Shown here in pieces: positions 11,632-20,433 of a stretch of 50,130 nt of DNA; position 1 is the stretch's first letter; the number at the start of each line of letters is the position of its first letter. The notes below the pieces were generated by a model that had not been told where the DNA came from, made no database searches, and worked only from the letters and a program-made list of their open reading frames with translations. Where the stretch lies: positions 1 through 50,130 of the forward strand of contig CACKRO010000008.1 of NCBI GenBank assembly GCA_902602695.1. Direction: 5' to 3'. Position numbers and translations under genes: made by a program. This stretch comes from an uncultured Alphaproteobacteria bacterium (lineage in GTDB: Bacteria > Pseudomonadota > Alphaproteobacteria > HIMB59 > GCA-002718135).

Positions 11632-11654
11632 AACCCCAGCTTAAAGCTGGGGTT
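11632..11654. terminator. bidirectional hairpin terminator between livM and the binding-protein gene
   Basis: A perfect 9-bp stem, AACCCCAGC and GCTGGGGTT, around a 5-base loop TTAAA. Read on the minus strand it is followed by TTTTT, a standard Rho-independent terminator for the binding-protein gene that ends at 11678. On the plus strand the U-run is poor, but the GC-rich stem begins one base after livM stops. It is the only convergent junction of the window with a spacer and a classical terminator. Confidence 0.85.
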
Positions 11655-11677
11655 AAATTTATATGATTAAGTAAGTA

Positions 11678-12859
11678 CTAAAGAGCGCCAACAGTAACGA
11701 ATTCGCCACCACTAACTTCTAACTCTTTAAATGCACCAGCTGCATCACCAAACGCATTAAATTCTACGTCTGTTGCACCTTGGTAATCTATATCTTTTCC
11801 TGCAGCTAACATTTGTAAGCCGTATGATAATTGACCAGGGTTAATTACGATACCTGGAGCATTAGATACTTTACTAATATTGTTTAAGATTGATTGCTTA
11901 TCAGCAGATCCACCAGCTTGAATTGCTAGAGCAATAATTGCTGCAGCATCATAAGATTCTCCAACATATGGAGCACTTCCATCCATGCCTTTAGCAGCTG
12001 CTAGTTCACCAAACTTTGCTGAACCTTTTGAAATTGCACCTGGCATTGAACCAAATGAACCTTCTAGATCTGCACCTATATTATCAACAATTGATTGACC
12101 AATCATACCATCAGATAGAACAAAAGTGTCAAATGCACCTGAATCTAAAGATGCTTCGATCATTCCTTTTCCACCATCATCGATATAACCAATAACTAGT
12201 AGTGCGTCTCCACCAGCTGATGCAAGAACACCAACTTCTGATGAATAATCAGCTTTTCCATCTTCGTGTGAAGCAGATGCTGTAATAGTTCCACCACCAC
12301 GTGCAAATGAAGCTTCAAATACTTCAGCTAAACCTTTTCCGTAGTCATTGTTAGTATACGTTACCGCAATACTTTCAATTCCTCTGCTTAAAGCAAGTTT
12401 AGCTAATACTTGACCACCTTTTGCATCGGATGGAGCAGTACGCCAAAAAGTTCCATTATCAGGAACTTTACTTAGACCAGGTGAAGTAGCAGATGGAGAT
12501 ACCATTAAGATACCATTTGGTACTGCAACGTTAGCATTGATCGCACCAGTTACACCTGAACAGTCAGCACCCATAATAGCAGTAACGCCATCAGCTACCA
12601 ATCCTTCAGCAGCAGCTGTTGCAGCTGCAGAATCAACACAAGTTGAGTCAGCTTCTAGGATAGTAATTGTTTCGCCACCTAATAGGTTTCCAGAGTTTGA
12701 TGCTTCATCAAAAGCCATTCTTGCACCATCTCTCATAGCAGGAGTTAAAGATTCAATTGGTCCTGTAAAACCAAGAATAATTCCTACTTTAATTTCTGCC
12801 ATTGCAGCAGTCGTTACAGTCGACAAACTTACAATAACAGCAAGAAGTAATTTTTTCAT
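11678..12859 (-). CDS. periplasmic substrate-binding protein of the liv-type transporter
   Basis: Extracytoplasmic receptor of the branched-chain amino acid/amide class (type I periplasmic binding fold). The 393 residues begin with a signal peptide (MKKLLLAVIVSLSTVTTAAMA, cleavage expected after AMA) and continue with IKVGIILGFTGPI, the usual first strand of the family. It contains LivK-like phrases such as AIMGADCSGVTGA, VPNGILMVSPSATSP and TYTNNDYGKGLAEVF. It is convergent to the permease genes and has the strongest ribosome site of the window plus its own terminator, which fits the high expression expected for a binding protein. Codon use is more GC-rich than its neighbours. Which substrate it binds cannot be told. 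Confidence 0.9.
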   Translation of the reverse strand: MKKLLLAVIVSLSTVTTAAMAEIKVGIILGFTGPIESLTPAMRDGARMAFDEASNSGNLLGGETITILEADSTCVDSAAATAAAEGLVADGVTAIMGADCSGVTGAINANVAVPNGILMVSPSATSPGLSKVPDNGTFWRTAPSDAKGGQVLAKLALSRGIESIAVTYTNNDYGKGLAEVFEASFARGGGTITASASHEDGKADYSSEVGVLASAGGDALLVIGYIDDGGKGMIEASLDSGAFDTFVLSDGMIGQSIVDNIGADLEGSFGSMPGAISKGSAKFGELAAAKGMDGSAPYVGESYDAAAIIALAIQAGGSADKQSILNNISKVSNAPGIVINPGQLSYGLQMLAAGKDIDYQGATDVEFNAFGDAAGAFKELEVSGGEFVTVGAL

Positions 12860-12863
12860 ATTT

Positions 12864-12868
12864 CCTCC
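12864..12868 (-). promoter_or_regulatory. strong Shine-Dalgarno of the binding-protein gene
   Basis: GGAGG on the minus strand, 4 bases before the ATG. This is the best match to anti-SD in the window, consistent with strong translation of the binding protein. Further upstream, an inverted repeat ATGCA-N6-TGCAT (12922-12937) lies in the 149-base divergent spacer and could be an operator, but it is short. Confidence 0.6.
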
Positions 12869-12971
12869 AAAAAGTATACTTTTATATAATTTACCTCATA
12901 TACTAGTTATAAAAATCAATCATGCAGTTTTTTGCATAAAAATACCCAATGATTAAGCCAAAAACCACAAA

Positions 12972-13000
12972 TTGACTTCATTTACCCCACCAGATAAAGA
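12972..13000 (+). promoter_or_regulatory. candidate gpsA promoter
   Basis: TTGACT (12972-12977), 17-base spacer, TAAAGA (12995-13000), ending 8 bases before the gpsA ATG at 13009. The -35 is good and the spacing ideal; the -10 is weak. If used, the mRNA would have almost no leader. Confidence 0.4.
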
Positions 13001-13008
13001 TCAAATTT

Positions 13009-13989
13009 ATGACTATTGGAATTCTGGGAGGTGGCGTCTGGGGAAGTGCTCTCGCAAGAGTATTAAGTAAAAATAAAGTCCTTATTTATTCAAGAGATCA
13101 AAATATTGTTAAATCAATAAATGAGTATAAATTAAATCCAAAATTAAAATATATTTCTTTCAACGATAATGTTTCAGCTACTTCAATTTTAAAAGATATT
13201 AGAAAGGTAAAATATTTATTCATTACTTTACCAGCACAAAATATTAGAGAGGTAATTAAAGAACCTTCTTTACATAATAAAGATCATCATATTATTATTT
13301 GCTCCAAAGGAATTGAGATAATTTCATCTAAATATTTAACTGAAGTATTTAACGAAATAATGCCTTTTAAATCAATTAGTATTTTATCAGGACCATCTTT
13401 TTCTAATGAAGTATCTCAGGGTTTGCCAACCGCAGTAACACTTGCTACAAAAGATAAAAAAGATTTTAATAATATTTCTAAACTTATACCTAACAAAGAG
13501 TTTAGAATTTATTATTCAAATGATTTAATTGGAACGCAAATAGGTGGTTCGTTAAAAAATATTTATGCAATAGCTGCAGGCATTGCAGAAGGGTTAAATT
13601 TAGGTGAAAATGCAAAAAGTGCGCTCATATCTAGATCTTTTGCAGAAATGACACGATACGCAAAAAAATTTAAAGCTGATAAAAATACATTATTTGGTTT
13701 ATCTGGACTTGGTGATCTGATTTTAACATGCAGTTCTACAAACTCTCGAAATACACAGTTTGGTATTAAATTAGCTTCTTCAAAATATGATAATTTTTTA
13801 GATCTTTTACAATCGCAAGTGGTAACAGAAGGTTATTATACAGTTAAAGCAGTCTATAATATTTCAAAAAAAAATAAAATTGATATGCCAATTATGGAGT
13901 CTGTATACAATATACTTTATAAGCAACATGATTTAAAAGAAGAGTTAAGTAATTTGCTGAATAGACCAATAACAGATGAAAAAATTTAA
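13009..13989 (+). CDS. gpsA: glycerol-3-phosphate dehydrogenase [NAD(P)+]
   Basis: Makes sn-glycerol 3-phosphate from dihydroxyacetone phosphate for phospholipid synthesis. The 326-residue product has the Rossmann motif GGGVWGSALA (about 6-15), the SKGIE segment near 100, SGPSFSNEV near 127, the catalytic-lysine region GGSLKNIYAIAAGIAEGL and GLSGLGDLILTC. Length matches the family. It is divergent from the binding-protein gene and is followed 4 bases later by deoC, so the two may be co-transcribed although metabolically separate. Confidence 0.95.
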   Translation: MTIGILGGGVWGSALARVLSKNKVLIYSRDQNIVKSINEYKLNPKLKYISFNDNVSATSILKDIRKVKYLFITLPAQNIREVIKEPSLHNKDHHIIICSKGIEIISSKYLTEVFNEIMPFKSISILSGPSFSNEVSQGLPTAVTLATKDKKDFNNISKLIPNKEFRIYYSNDLIGTQIGGSLKNIYAIAAGIAEGLNLGENAKSALISRSFAEMTRYAKKFKADKNTLFGLSGLGDLILTCSSTNSRNTQFGIKLASSKYDNFLDLLQSQVVTEGYYTVKAVYNISKKNKIDMPIMESVYNILYKQHDLKEELSNLLNRPITDEKI

Positions 13990-13993
13990 TTAG

Positions 13994-14938
13994 ATGACAA
14001 AGAAAACATTTTATAACTTAGATACAAGCTGGGTGAACAACACACAAATTAATTTAAGTGCTGTAGAAAGACGAACATCTACCTTGACTAAAAGAAGAAC
14101 TGTAAAAAAGGAATTTCAAGTTGCCTGGCTGTTAAAAGCTATTACTTTAATTGATCTTACAACACTTAGCGGCGATGATACTTTTGGAAAAGTTGAAAGA
14201 CTATGTAATAAAGCTCTTAATCCGATTGATGATTATATTCTTCACGATTTAGGATTAGATAAAAATGAAGTAAGAGTAGGAGCCGTATGTGTTTATCACC
14301 ATCTAATAAAAGATTGTACAAAACTAATTCAAAACAAAATCCCAATTGCTGCAGTTTCTACAGGTTTTCCTGCAGGTTTATCATCTTATAAAACTAGAAA
14401 AAAAGAAATTTCTGACTCTATTAAAGATGGCGCTGATGAAATTGATATTGTTATCAATAGAGGATACGTGCTCCAAAATAATTGGAAAAAATTATATGAC
14501 GAGGTTCGCAGTTTTAAAGAAACTGCAGGTAAAACAAAAATTAAAGCTATTCTTGGTGTTGGTGATCTTGAGACTCTTCGAAATGTAGCAAAGGCATCTT
14601 TAGTTTGTATGATGGCTGGTGCAGATTTTATTAAAACATCAACAGGAAAAGAAAGTATAAATGCTAACTTAAATAATAGTCTTGTCATGTTGAGAATGAT
14701 TAGAGATTTTCATACAAAAACTGGAAAAAAAATTGGTTTTAAACCCGCAGGTGGAATATCTACGGCAAAATCTGTTTTAGAATTTTTAATATTAGTAGCA
14801 GAAGAACTAGGGTTTGAATGGGTCAATCCTAAATTATTGCGAATTGGTGCTTCTAGTTTATTAATTGATATAGAAAGACAACTCTATCACTACACTAGTG
14901 GCAGGTATGCAAACAAAGAGAAACTTGCAATAGGATAA
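13994..14938 (+). CDS. deoC: deoxyribose-phosphate aldolase
   Basis: Cleaves 2-deoxyribose 5-phosphate to glyceraldehyde 3-phosphate and acetaldehyde. The TIM-barrel residues are present: DEIDIV with the catalytic aspartate, DFIKTSTGK with the Schiff-base lysine (K214), and GFKPAGGIST with the second lysine. At 314 residues it is the long type with an N-terminal extension of about 45 residues, as found when deoC precedes a long aldehyde dehydrogenase. It starts 4 bases after gpsA and is followed by the aldehyde dehydrogenase after 1 base; that enzyme could consume the acetaldehyde it releases. Confidence 0.95.
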   Translation: MTKKTFYNLDTSWVNNTQINLSAVERRTSTLTKRRTVKKEFQVAWLLKAITLIDLTTLSGDDTFGKVERLCNKALNPIDDYILHDLGLDKNEVRVGAVCVYHHLIKDCTKLIQNKIPIAAVSTGFPAGLSSYKTRKKEISDSIKDGADEIDIVINRGYVLQNNWKKLYDEVRSFKETAGKTKIKAILGVGDLETLRNVAKASLVCMMAGADFIKTSTGKESINANLNNSLVMLRMIRDFHTKTGKKIGFKPAGGISTAKSVLEFLILVAEELGFEWVNPKLLRIGASSLLIDIERQLYHYTSGRYANKEKLAIG

Positions 14939-14939
14939 T

Positions 14940-17300
14940 ATGGATAAAGTTATTAAAAATTTTCAAAATATATCATATGGACCAGCACCAGAAGACAGCA
15001 AAGAAGTTAATATTTGGATAAAAAATTTAAATAATCCAAATAATCATTTTATTAATGGAAAATTTGTAAAATCGTCTAGCTCAAAAAAATTAAATATAAT
15101 TAACCCTTCCACAAATAAAAAAATTGCAACATTGTCTGTTGCTTCAAAAAAAGATGTTAGTGCTGCAGTAGGTGCTGCCAAGAAAGCTCATATCAAATGG
15201 TCTAAATTATCATCTTTTGATCGATCAAAATATTTATATGCCCTAGCTCGTCTAATACAAAAAAATTCTAGGTTTATTTCTGTTTTAGAGACCATTGATA
15301 ATGGTAAGCCAATAAGAGAAACAAGAGATATAGATATTCCACTTGTTGCAAGACATTTTTATTATCATGCTGGATGGGCTGCGAGGAATACAAATAATTC
15401 TGATAACTCTATTGGTGTTGTAGGACAAATTATACCGTGGAACTTTCCATTATTAATGTTAGCCTGGAAAATTGCTCCTGCTATTGCTCTTGGAAATACA
15501 GTAGTGTTAAAGCCTGCAGAATATACTTCTTTAACAGCGCTTTATTTTGCTGAACTTTGCGAAAAAGCTAAAATTCCTCAAGGTGTAATTAATATTATTA
15601 CGGGTGATGGTTCTACTGGTGAATATATAACATCGCATAAAGATATTAAAAAAATTGCCTTTACGGGATCAACTGAAGTTGGAAAAAAAATAATTCAAAC
15701 AAATACTAATCCAGATAGAAAAATGACAATGGAACTTGGGGGCAAATCACCTTTTATTGTTTTTGAAGATGCTGATTTAGATAGCGCCGTAGAAGGTGTC
15801 GTTGATGCGATTTGGTTTAATCAAGGTCAAGTATGTTGTGCGGGATCAAGACTCTTAGTACAAGAAAGTATTGAGAAAAAATTTATCCAAAAACTTAAGA
15901 AAAGAATGGAAAAACTTCGTGTTGGTGATCCACTAGATAAGTCTATTGATATTGGAGCTATAGTTGCGCCGGTTCAGCTTAAAAAAATTAATTCTTTAGT
16001 AAATAAAGCACAAAAAGATGGAAATCAGTTATGGCAACCTTCATGGTTATGTCCCACAAATGGTTTATTTTATCCTCCTTCTTTGTTTACAAATGTAACG
16101 CCGTCTTCTTTTATTGCTCAAGTAGAAATATTTGGACCAGTTTTAACAACAATGACATTTAGAACACCTAGTGAAGCTGTATCAATTGCTAATAATACGC
16201 CATACGGACTTGCGGCAAGTATTTGGTCTGAAAATATTAATTTAGCTTTAGATATTGCTCCAAAAGTAAAAGCTGGAGTCATCTGGATAAATTCTACAAA
16301 TTTGTTTGATGCTGCGTGTGGCTTTGGTGGGTACAAAGAAAGTGGTTTTGGAAGAGAAGGTGGTTCAGAAGGTATTAGAGCATATTCAAAATTACCACTT
16401 CCTCTTTCTAAGTCAAAAAGAGGAAAGAAATTATCTAAAGGACAATCATCTAACTCTATCGATAGAACACCGAAATTATACATTGGAGGGAAGCAAAAAA
16501 GACCTGATAGTGGTTATTCCTTTTCTTCATATGATGCTCAAAATAATTTTATTTGTGATATTCCAAACGCAAATCGTAAAGATGTAAGAGATACAGTTGA
16601 GGTTGCTTCTAAAGCAGTTGGCAAATCTTCTACCAACTTTAATAGAGCTCAAATTCTTTATTACTTAGCAGAAAATTTGCAAGATCGAAAAACTACCTTT
16701 TCTAATTTGCTATCCTCTTTAATTGGTATTTCACAAAAAGATGCTGAAAAAGAATTTGATCAATCAATAGAAAGATTATTTTATTACGGAGCTATGGCTG
16801 ATAAGTTTGAGGGTTCTATACATAATCCTCCTATAAGAAGTTTAACACTAGCCGTTAAAGAACCGATAGGTGTTGTTGCAAATATTTTAAATGATGATTT
16901 TCCTCTTTTAAGTTTAATAACAACGTTAGGAGCAAATTTCGCAGCAGGAAATGCTAGTATTATTGTTCCAGGTCAAAATACGTCTCTTTTAGCAGCAGAA
17001 TTATATCAACTTCTTGAAACTTCTGATGTTCCAGCTGGTTATATTAATATCCTTACAACTAAACAAAATAGTTTGAATAAAATCTTAGCTGAACATGAAA
17101 ATATTGATGGTATTTGGTTTTTTAGTGAAAATAATAATGAGCGTCTTAAGGTTATTCAAAGTACAACTTCAAATTTAAAAAGAAATTGGTGTCCACAATC
17201 AAAAAATCTTGATTGGTCTTCTAAAGAAGAAGATTTCTTAGAAGAGTTTTTATATCAAAGTACACAAGTAAAAAATATTTGGATCCCATACGGAGAGTGA
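14940..17300 (+). CDS. two-domain aldehyde dehydrogenase, ALDH16-like
   Basis: NAD(P)-dependent aldehyde oxidation; substrate unproven. The 786-residue protein has a complete N-terminal ALDH domain (about residues 35-500): IPWNFPLLML, FTGSTEVGKK, the general-base region MELGGKSPF and the nucleophile in GQVCCAG, then the FGPVL and GGYKESGFGREGG segments. From about 515 on a second, shorter ALDH-like segment follows; it keeps a Rossmann-type stretch (EPIGVVANILNDDFPLL) but has no catalytic cysteine motif. This length and layout match the bacterial ALDH16 family. Placement between deoC and the RbsD/FucU gene suggests it oxidises acetaldehyde or a related sugar-derived aldehyde. Confidence 0.9.
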   Translation: MDKVIKNFQNISYGPAPEDSKEVNIWIKNLNNPNNHFINGKFVKSSSSKKLNIINPSTNKKIATLSVASKKDVSAAVGAAKKAHIKWSKLSSFDRSKYLYALARLIQKNSRFISVLETIDNGKPIRETRDIDIPLVARHFYYHAGWAARNTNNSDNSIGVVGQIIPWNFPLLMLAWKIAPAIALGNTVVLKPAEYTSLTALYFAELCEKAKIPQGVINIITGDGSTGEYITSHKDIKKIAFTGSTEVGKKIIQTNTNPDRKMTMELGGKSPFIVFEDADLDSAVEGVVDAIWFNQGQVCCAGSRLLVQESIEKKFIQKLKKRMEKLRVGDPLDKSIDIGAIVAPVQLKKINSLVNKAQKDGNQLWQPSWLCPTNGLFYPPSLFTNVTPSSFIAQVEIFGPVLTTMTFRTPSEAVSIANNTPYGLAASIWSENINLALDIAPKVKAGVIWINSTNLFDAACGFGGYKESGFGREGGSEGIRAYSKLPLPLSKSKRGKKLSKGQSSNSIDRTPKLYIGGKQKRPDSGYSFSSYDAQNNFICDIPNANRKDVRDTVEVASKAVGKSSTNFNRAQILYYLAENLQDRKTTFSNLLSSLIGISQKDAEKEFDQSIERLFYYGAMADKFEGSIHNPPIRSLTLAVKEPIGVVANILNDDFPLLSLITTLGANFAAGNASIIVPGQNTSLLAAELYQLLETSDVPAGYINILTTKQNSLNKILAEHENIDGIWFFSENNNERLKVIQSTTSNLKRNWCPQSKNLDWSSKEEDFLEEFLYQSTQVKNIWIPYGE

Positions 17301-17312
17301 TATACTAAAAAT

Positions 17313-17771
17313 ATGTTAATTAACGTCGATCCTATCTTAAGTCCTGATATATTAAAAACACTACGAGAAATGGGTCATGGTGATAGACTTGTTATATCCG
17401 ATATTAATTATCCTGCTCATTCGAACCACAATAGAGTTCACCGATTAGACGGTTTAGATATGACAACTGTTATCAGAGCTGTTTTATCTGTTTTTCCATT
17501 GGATAGTTTTGTAGATTCAGCTGTTCACCGAATGGAAGTTGATAATCAGCCAGATGAAATTAATGATGCTAATAAAGAAGTAATTGATGCAATTAAGGAA
17601 GTATCAGGAGATCATTGGAAAATAGGTTCCTACGAAAGACAAGAATTTTATAAACAATCAAGATCAACCTATGCATATATTACAACAAGTGAAAGACGAC
17701 CTTACTGTAATTTTATTTTAACAAAAGGTGTTATTAAACCAGATGGAACTGTTTGGATTATCGATAAATAA
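17313..17771 (+). CDS. RbsD/FucU-family sugar mutarotase
   Basis: Family members interconvert ring or anomer forms of ribose (RbsD) or fucose (FucU). The 152-residue product has the signature LREMGHGDRLVISDINYPAH with the histidines used for catalysis, and the C-terminal TSERRPYCNFILTKGVI motif that is closer to FucU than RbsD. It lies 12 bases after the aldehyde dehydrogenase and 2 bases before ribokinase, so the substrate is probably a pentose such as ribose or deoxyribose rather than fucose; that is inference from the neighbours. Confidence 0.88.
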   Translation: MLINVDPILSPDILKTLREMGHGDRLVISDINYPAHSNHNRVHRLDGLDMTTVIRAVLSVFPLDSFVDSAVHRMEVDNQPDEINDANKEVIDAIKEVSGDHWKIGSYERQEFYKQSRSTYAYITTSERRPYCNFILTKGVIKPDGTVWIIDK

Positions 17772-17773
17772 TT

Positions 17774-18688
17774 ATGTCGATTAGTATTCTTGGTATTTTT
17801 GTTGCTGACCTTGTTTTTTTTGGGGAAAAAATCCCAGTAGAGGGCGAAACTATTCTTGGCAAAAATTTTGTTATTGGTCCTGGTGGAAAAGGATCAAACC
17901 AAGCTGTAGCTGCAGCCAAAGCTGGTGCAAAAACTTTTTTTATTTCTAAGATTGGTGATGATCAATTTGGCTCAATGGCAACAGAAATTTACGAAAATTC
18001 TGGTGTGGATTATAGTAATGTAATTATTTCAAATGATCATTCGACTGGTGCTGCAGGCATACTTGTAAATGAAGGAACTGGAGCCAATGCTATTAATGTT
18101 TTTCCTGGAGCAGCAGGTGAAATTACTATTGAAGATATAGATAAAGCAGAACAGACAATTAAAAACTCAAGTATTTTTCTTACACAACTAGAGGCACCAA
18201 AGGATGTTGTGACCTATGCATTAAAAAAAGCACATAGTTTAAATGTCAAAACAATTTTAAATCCTGCTCCAGCTGCTGAAATAAATGAATCTTTATTTTC
18301 TATGATTGATTATTTTACACCAAATGAAACGGAAGCAAGTTTTTATGTGGATCACAATGTTGAAACTCATGAGGATGCAGAAAAAGCTGCTACGCAATTA
18401 TTAGAAAAAGGAATTAAAAATGTTGTTATTACTCTCGGAGAAAAGGGAGCTTTTTTTGCTAATAGTGAAGAAAAATTCTCTTTACCTATAGCTAATCTTT
18501 CAAATCCAGTAGTAGATACCACTGGTGCTGGTGATGCTTTTAATGCTGGTTTTGCTGCAGCACTTACAGAAGGTCAAAATATTAAAGATGCTCTAATATT
18601 TGCTAGTGCTACAGCTGGCTTATCAACGACGAAAATAGGTACAGCAAATTCCATGCCTTCTCGAGAGGAAATTGATAAACTTCTATAA
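17774..18688 (+). CDS. rbsK: ribokinase (PfkB family)
   Basis: Phosphorylates ribose, and in several bacteria 2-deoxyribose, at O5. The 304-residue product has the PfkB signatures GPGGKGSNQAVAAAKAG (about 36-52) and DTTGAGDAFNAGFAAAL (about 249-265), whose aspartate is the catalytic base. Length is typical. It ends the run gpsA-deoC-ALDH-fucU/rbsD-rbsK. Together with DeoC it could feed free deoxyribose to glyceraldehyde 3-phosphate and acetaldehyde. No sugar transporter gene lies adjacent. Confidence 0.93.
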   Translation: MSISILGIFVADLVFFGEKIPVEGETILGKNFVIGPGGKGSNQAVAAAKAGAKTFFISKIGDDQFGSMATEIYENSGVDYSNVIISNDHSTGAAGILVNEGTGANAINVFPGAAGEITIEDIDKAEQTIKNSSIFLTQLEAPKDVVTYALKKAHSLNVKTILNPAPAAEINESLFSMIDYFTPNETEASFYVDHNVETHEDAEKAATQLLEKGIKNVVITLGEKGAFFANSEEKFSLPIANLSNPVVDTTGAGDAFNAGFAAALTEGQNIKDALIFASATAGLSTTKIGTANSMPSREEIDKLL

Positions 18689-18700
18689 TTATTGTATAAT
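18672..18700 (+). promoter_or_regulatory. near-consensus sigma-70 promoter, leaderless
   Basis: TTGATA (18672-18677), exactly 17 bases, TATAAT (18695-18700). It overlaps the last codons of rbsK, and the next ATG (18710) begins 9 bases after the -10 box. The transcript would start about at the start codon. This is the best promoter match I found and drives a 59-residue membrane peptide. Confidence 0.75.
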
Positions 18701-18709
18701 AGAATCATT

Positions 18710-18889
18710 ATGCAATTATTTTTAGAAAGACTGATCTATTTTTGGGCTGGGATTACAGCTATTGGTCTTTTAATAGCCGTAGCTTACTGGGCAATCGCAA
18801 CTATAATTTATGTGGCCTTTATCTCTCTTTTTGTTGCTATCGCAGCTACTCTTTTCTATCATTTTTATTGGTCCAAAAGAGATAATTAA
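18710..18889 (+). CDS. small membrane protein, 59 residues, unknown function
   Basis: I do not recognise a family. The product starts MQLFLERLIYFWAG and is nearly all hydrophobic: two membrane segments (about residues 8-29 and 31-51) and a short charged end WSKRDN. The TTG at 18692 would lengthen it by six residues, but that would run through the -10 box of the promoter, so ATG 18710 is the better start. A near-consensus promoter dedicated to it, with almost no leader, is the main reason to believe it is expressed. It lies between rbsK and exonuclease I; a link with either is not evident. Confidence 0.65.
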   Translation: MQLFLERLIYFWAGITAIGLLIAVAYWAIATIIYVAFISLFVAIAATLFYHFYWSKRDN

Positions 18890-18921
18890 TAGTCTATAAA
18901 TACCAATAAGGTTATTTATCA

Positions 18922-20433
18922 GTGTCAAAATATATATTTTACGATTTAGAAACATCAGGAAGAGGTAAGAAAGAATATCCAACTGCCTTTGGTACTACTC
19001 CAAAATGGGAGCAGATAATGCAAATTGCTGCAATAGTTACTGACTCCAAGTTTAATCAAACAAATCAAAATATGAATGAGTTTTGCAGACCTCGAACATC
19101 AGTGATTTCTCAACCTGGTGCTTTAATAACAACTTTAAAAGGAATGCGTGAAGCACTTGATGCCCCTCAGTCATCTTACGAATTAATGAAAAAAATTAAT
19201 GAAACTTTTGATGAATGGAAAAAAGATGATCCAAGTTCTACTTTTATAGGACACAACATAATAGAGTTTGATGAATCAGTTCTCGAATACAATTTGTTTA
19301 GTCATATGTTTTATCCTTATGTAACAAGAAAGAGTAGGGGTGATACATTAAATTTAGCGAGAGGTTTATATGCCATCAACCCATCAAGTATAAAAACACC
19401 TTTAACAGAAAGAGGTAATCCTAGTTTTAAATTAGAAAAAATTGCAGAGATGAACAACTTGCCTGTTGAATTTGCGCACGATGCATTTTCAGATGTTAAA
19501 ACATCAATTGCTCTGACAAAATATATTAATGAAGCAGACACTACTAATTGGAGTCAGCTTCAAATGACGATGAGTAAAGAAGATGCTATTGAATATATAA
19601 ATAAAAATAAAGGATTTTGTTTTATGACAAGTTTTGGAGGAAGAATTAAACTTCAAGCTTTGTCCATGGTTTGTGAATCTCAATATAATGGTTGGTTTCA
19701 TACAATTGATTTAGCCCACGATCCAACACCATTATTAGAGGCAAATTCTGAAGAATTTAAAAAACTTATCAAAAAGAAAAATAGATACGTTATTACTAAT
19801 CAGCATCCTATTATTCTACCAGGTAAGATTGCTTCTAATTATGAGCCATACGATGAGATTGGTTCCGATTTACTCAATGAAAGAGCTAAAATAGTATTCA
19901 AAAATAAAGATTTAGCAGAAAAATTTAAACTAATGGAAATTGATAGACGTATTGAAAAAGAAGATGAAAAATCGCAAGATAATGTATTTCCTGAGAGTGC
20001 TGCAAATGCATTTCTTGGTTTTAAACAATCAACAGAAATAGCTAAATTTCATGACCAGAATGACTGGAATGAAAAATATAAAATTGCTCTTTCCATTAAA
20101 GAGCCAAGAGCAAACTTTATTTTAAAAAGACTTATATTTGATGAAAGTCCAAAAACTTTATCAAAAGAAGATTTTAAAATGGTTCACCGGGAATTACATG
20201 AGAGGTTAGTTATTAATCAAGAAAGACCTTTTACAACGATACCTGAAGCAATGTCACAAACTGATACTGAATTAGTAAAAATGGAAGACAGTGATGATGA
20301 AAATAAAGCTCAAAAGATGCAAATATTAAAAGATTACAATGTTTATTTAAATTTTATGGAGAAATATTTTTCTAATAAAAATGCTGAACCCCTTCCAAGT
20401 GGCAAAGAACTGAGTAAAATAATCTTTGGTTAA
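18922..20433 (+). CDS. sbcB: exodeoxyribonuclease I
   Basis: Single-strand-specific 3'-5' DNA exonuclease used in repair and recombination. The 503-residue product has the DEDDh nuclease motifs YDLETSG (about 7-13), GHNIIEFDE (about 111-119) and HDAFSDVKT (about 180-188), followed by the ExoI-specific SH3-like and helical C-terminal parts. Start is GTG at 18922, fixed by the conserved FYDLET close to the N-terminus and an AAGG 10 bases upstream. The end overlaps uppP by one base. Exonuclease I is not universal in alphaproteobacteria, so its presence is informative. Confidence 0.93.
   Translation: MSKYIFYDLETSGRGKKEYPTAFGTTPKWEQIMQIAAIVTDSKFNQTNQNMNEFCRPRTSVISQPGALITTLKGMREALDAPQSSYELMKKINETFDEWKKDDPSSTFIGHNIIEFDESVLEYNLFSHMFYPYVTRKSRGDTLNLARGLYAINPSSIKTPLTERGNPSFKLEKIAEMNNLPVEFAHDAFSDVKTSIALTKYINEADTTNWSQLQMTMSKEDAIEYINKNKGFCFMTSFGGRIKLQALSMVCESQYNGWFHTIDLAHDPTPLLEANSEEFKKLIKKKNRYVITNQHPIILPGKIASNYEPYDEIGSDLLNERAKIVFKNKDLAEKFKLMEIDRRIEKEDEKSQDNVFPESAANAFLGFKQSTEIAKFHDQNDWNEKYKIALSIKEPRANFILKRLIFDESPKTLSKEDFKMVHRELHERLVINQERPFTTIPEAMSQTDTELVKMEDSDDENKAQKMQILKDYNVYLNFMEKYFSNKNAEPLPSGKELSKIIFG

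Noticed and set aside
12537-12956. Open frame of 139 codons on the plus strand, alanine/proline/serine-rich
   Set aside because: It lies antisense to the 5' part of the binding-protein gene, whose signal peptide, motifs and ribosome site are clear; the frame is a composition shadow.
16118-16483. 121-codon minus-strand frame inside the aldehyde dehydrogenase gene
   Set aside because: No motif, and it is fully covered by well-conserved ALDH sequence on the other strand.
18692-18709. TTG start adding six residues to the 59-residue membrane peptide
   Set aside because: The added codons run through the -10 box of a near-consensus promoter; ATG 18710 is better.
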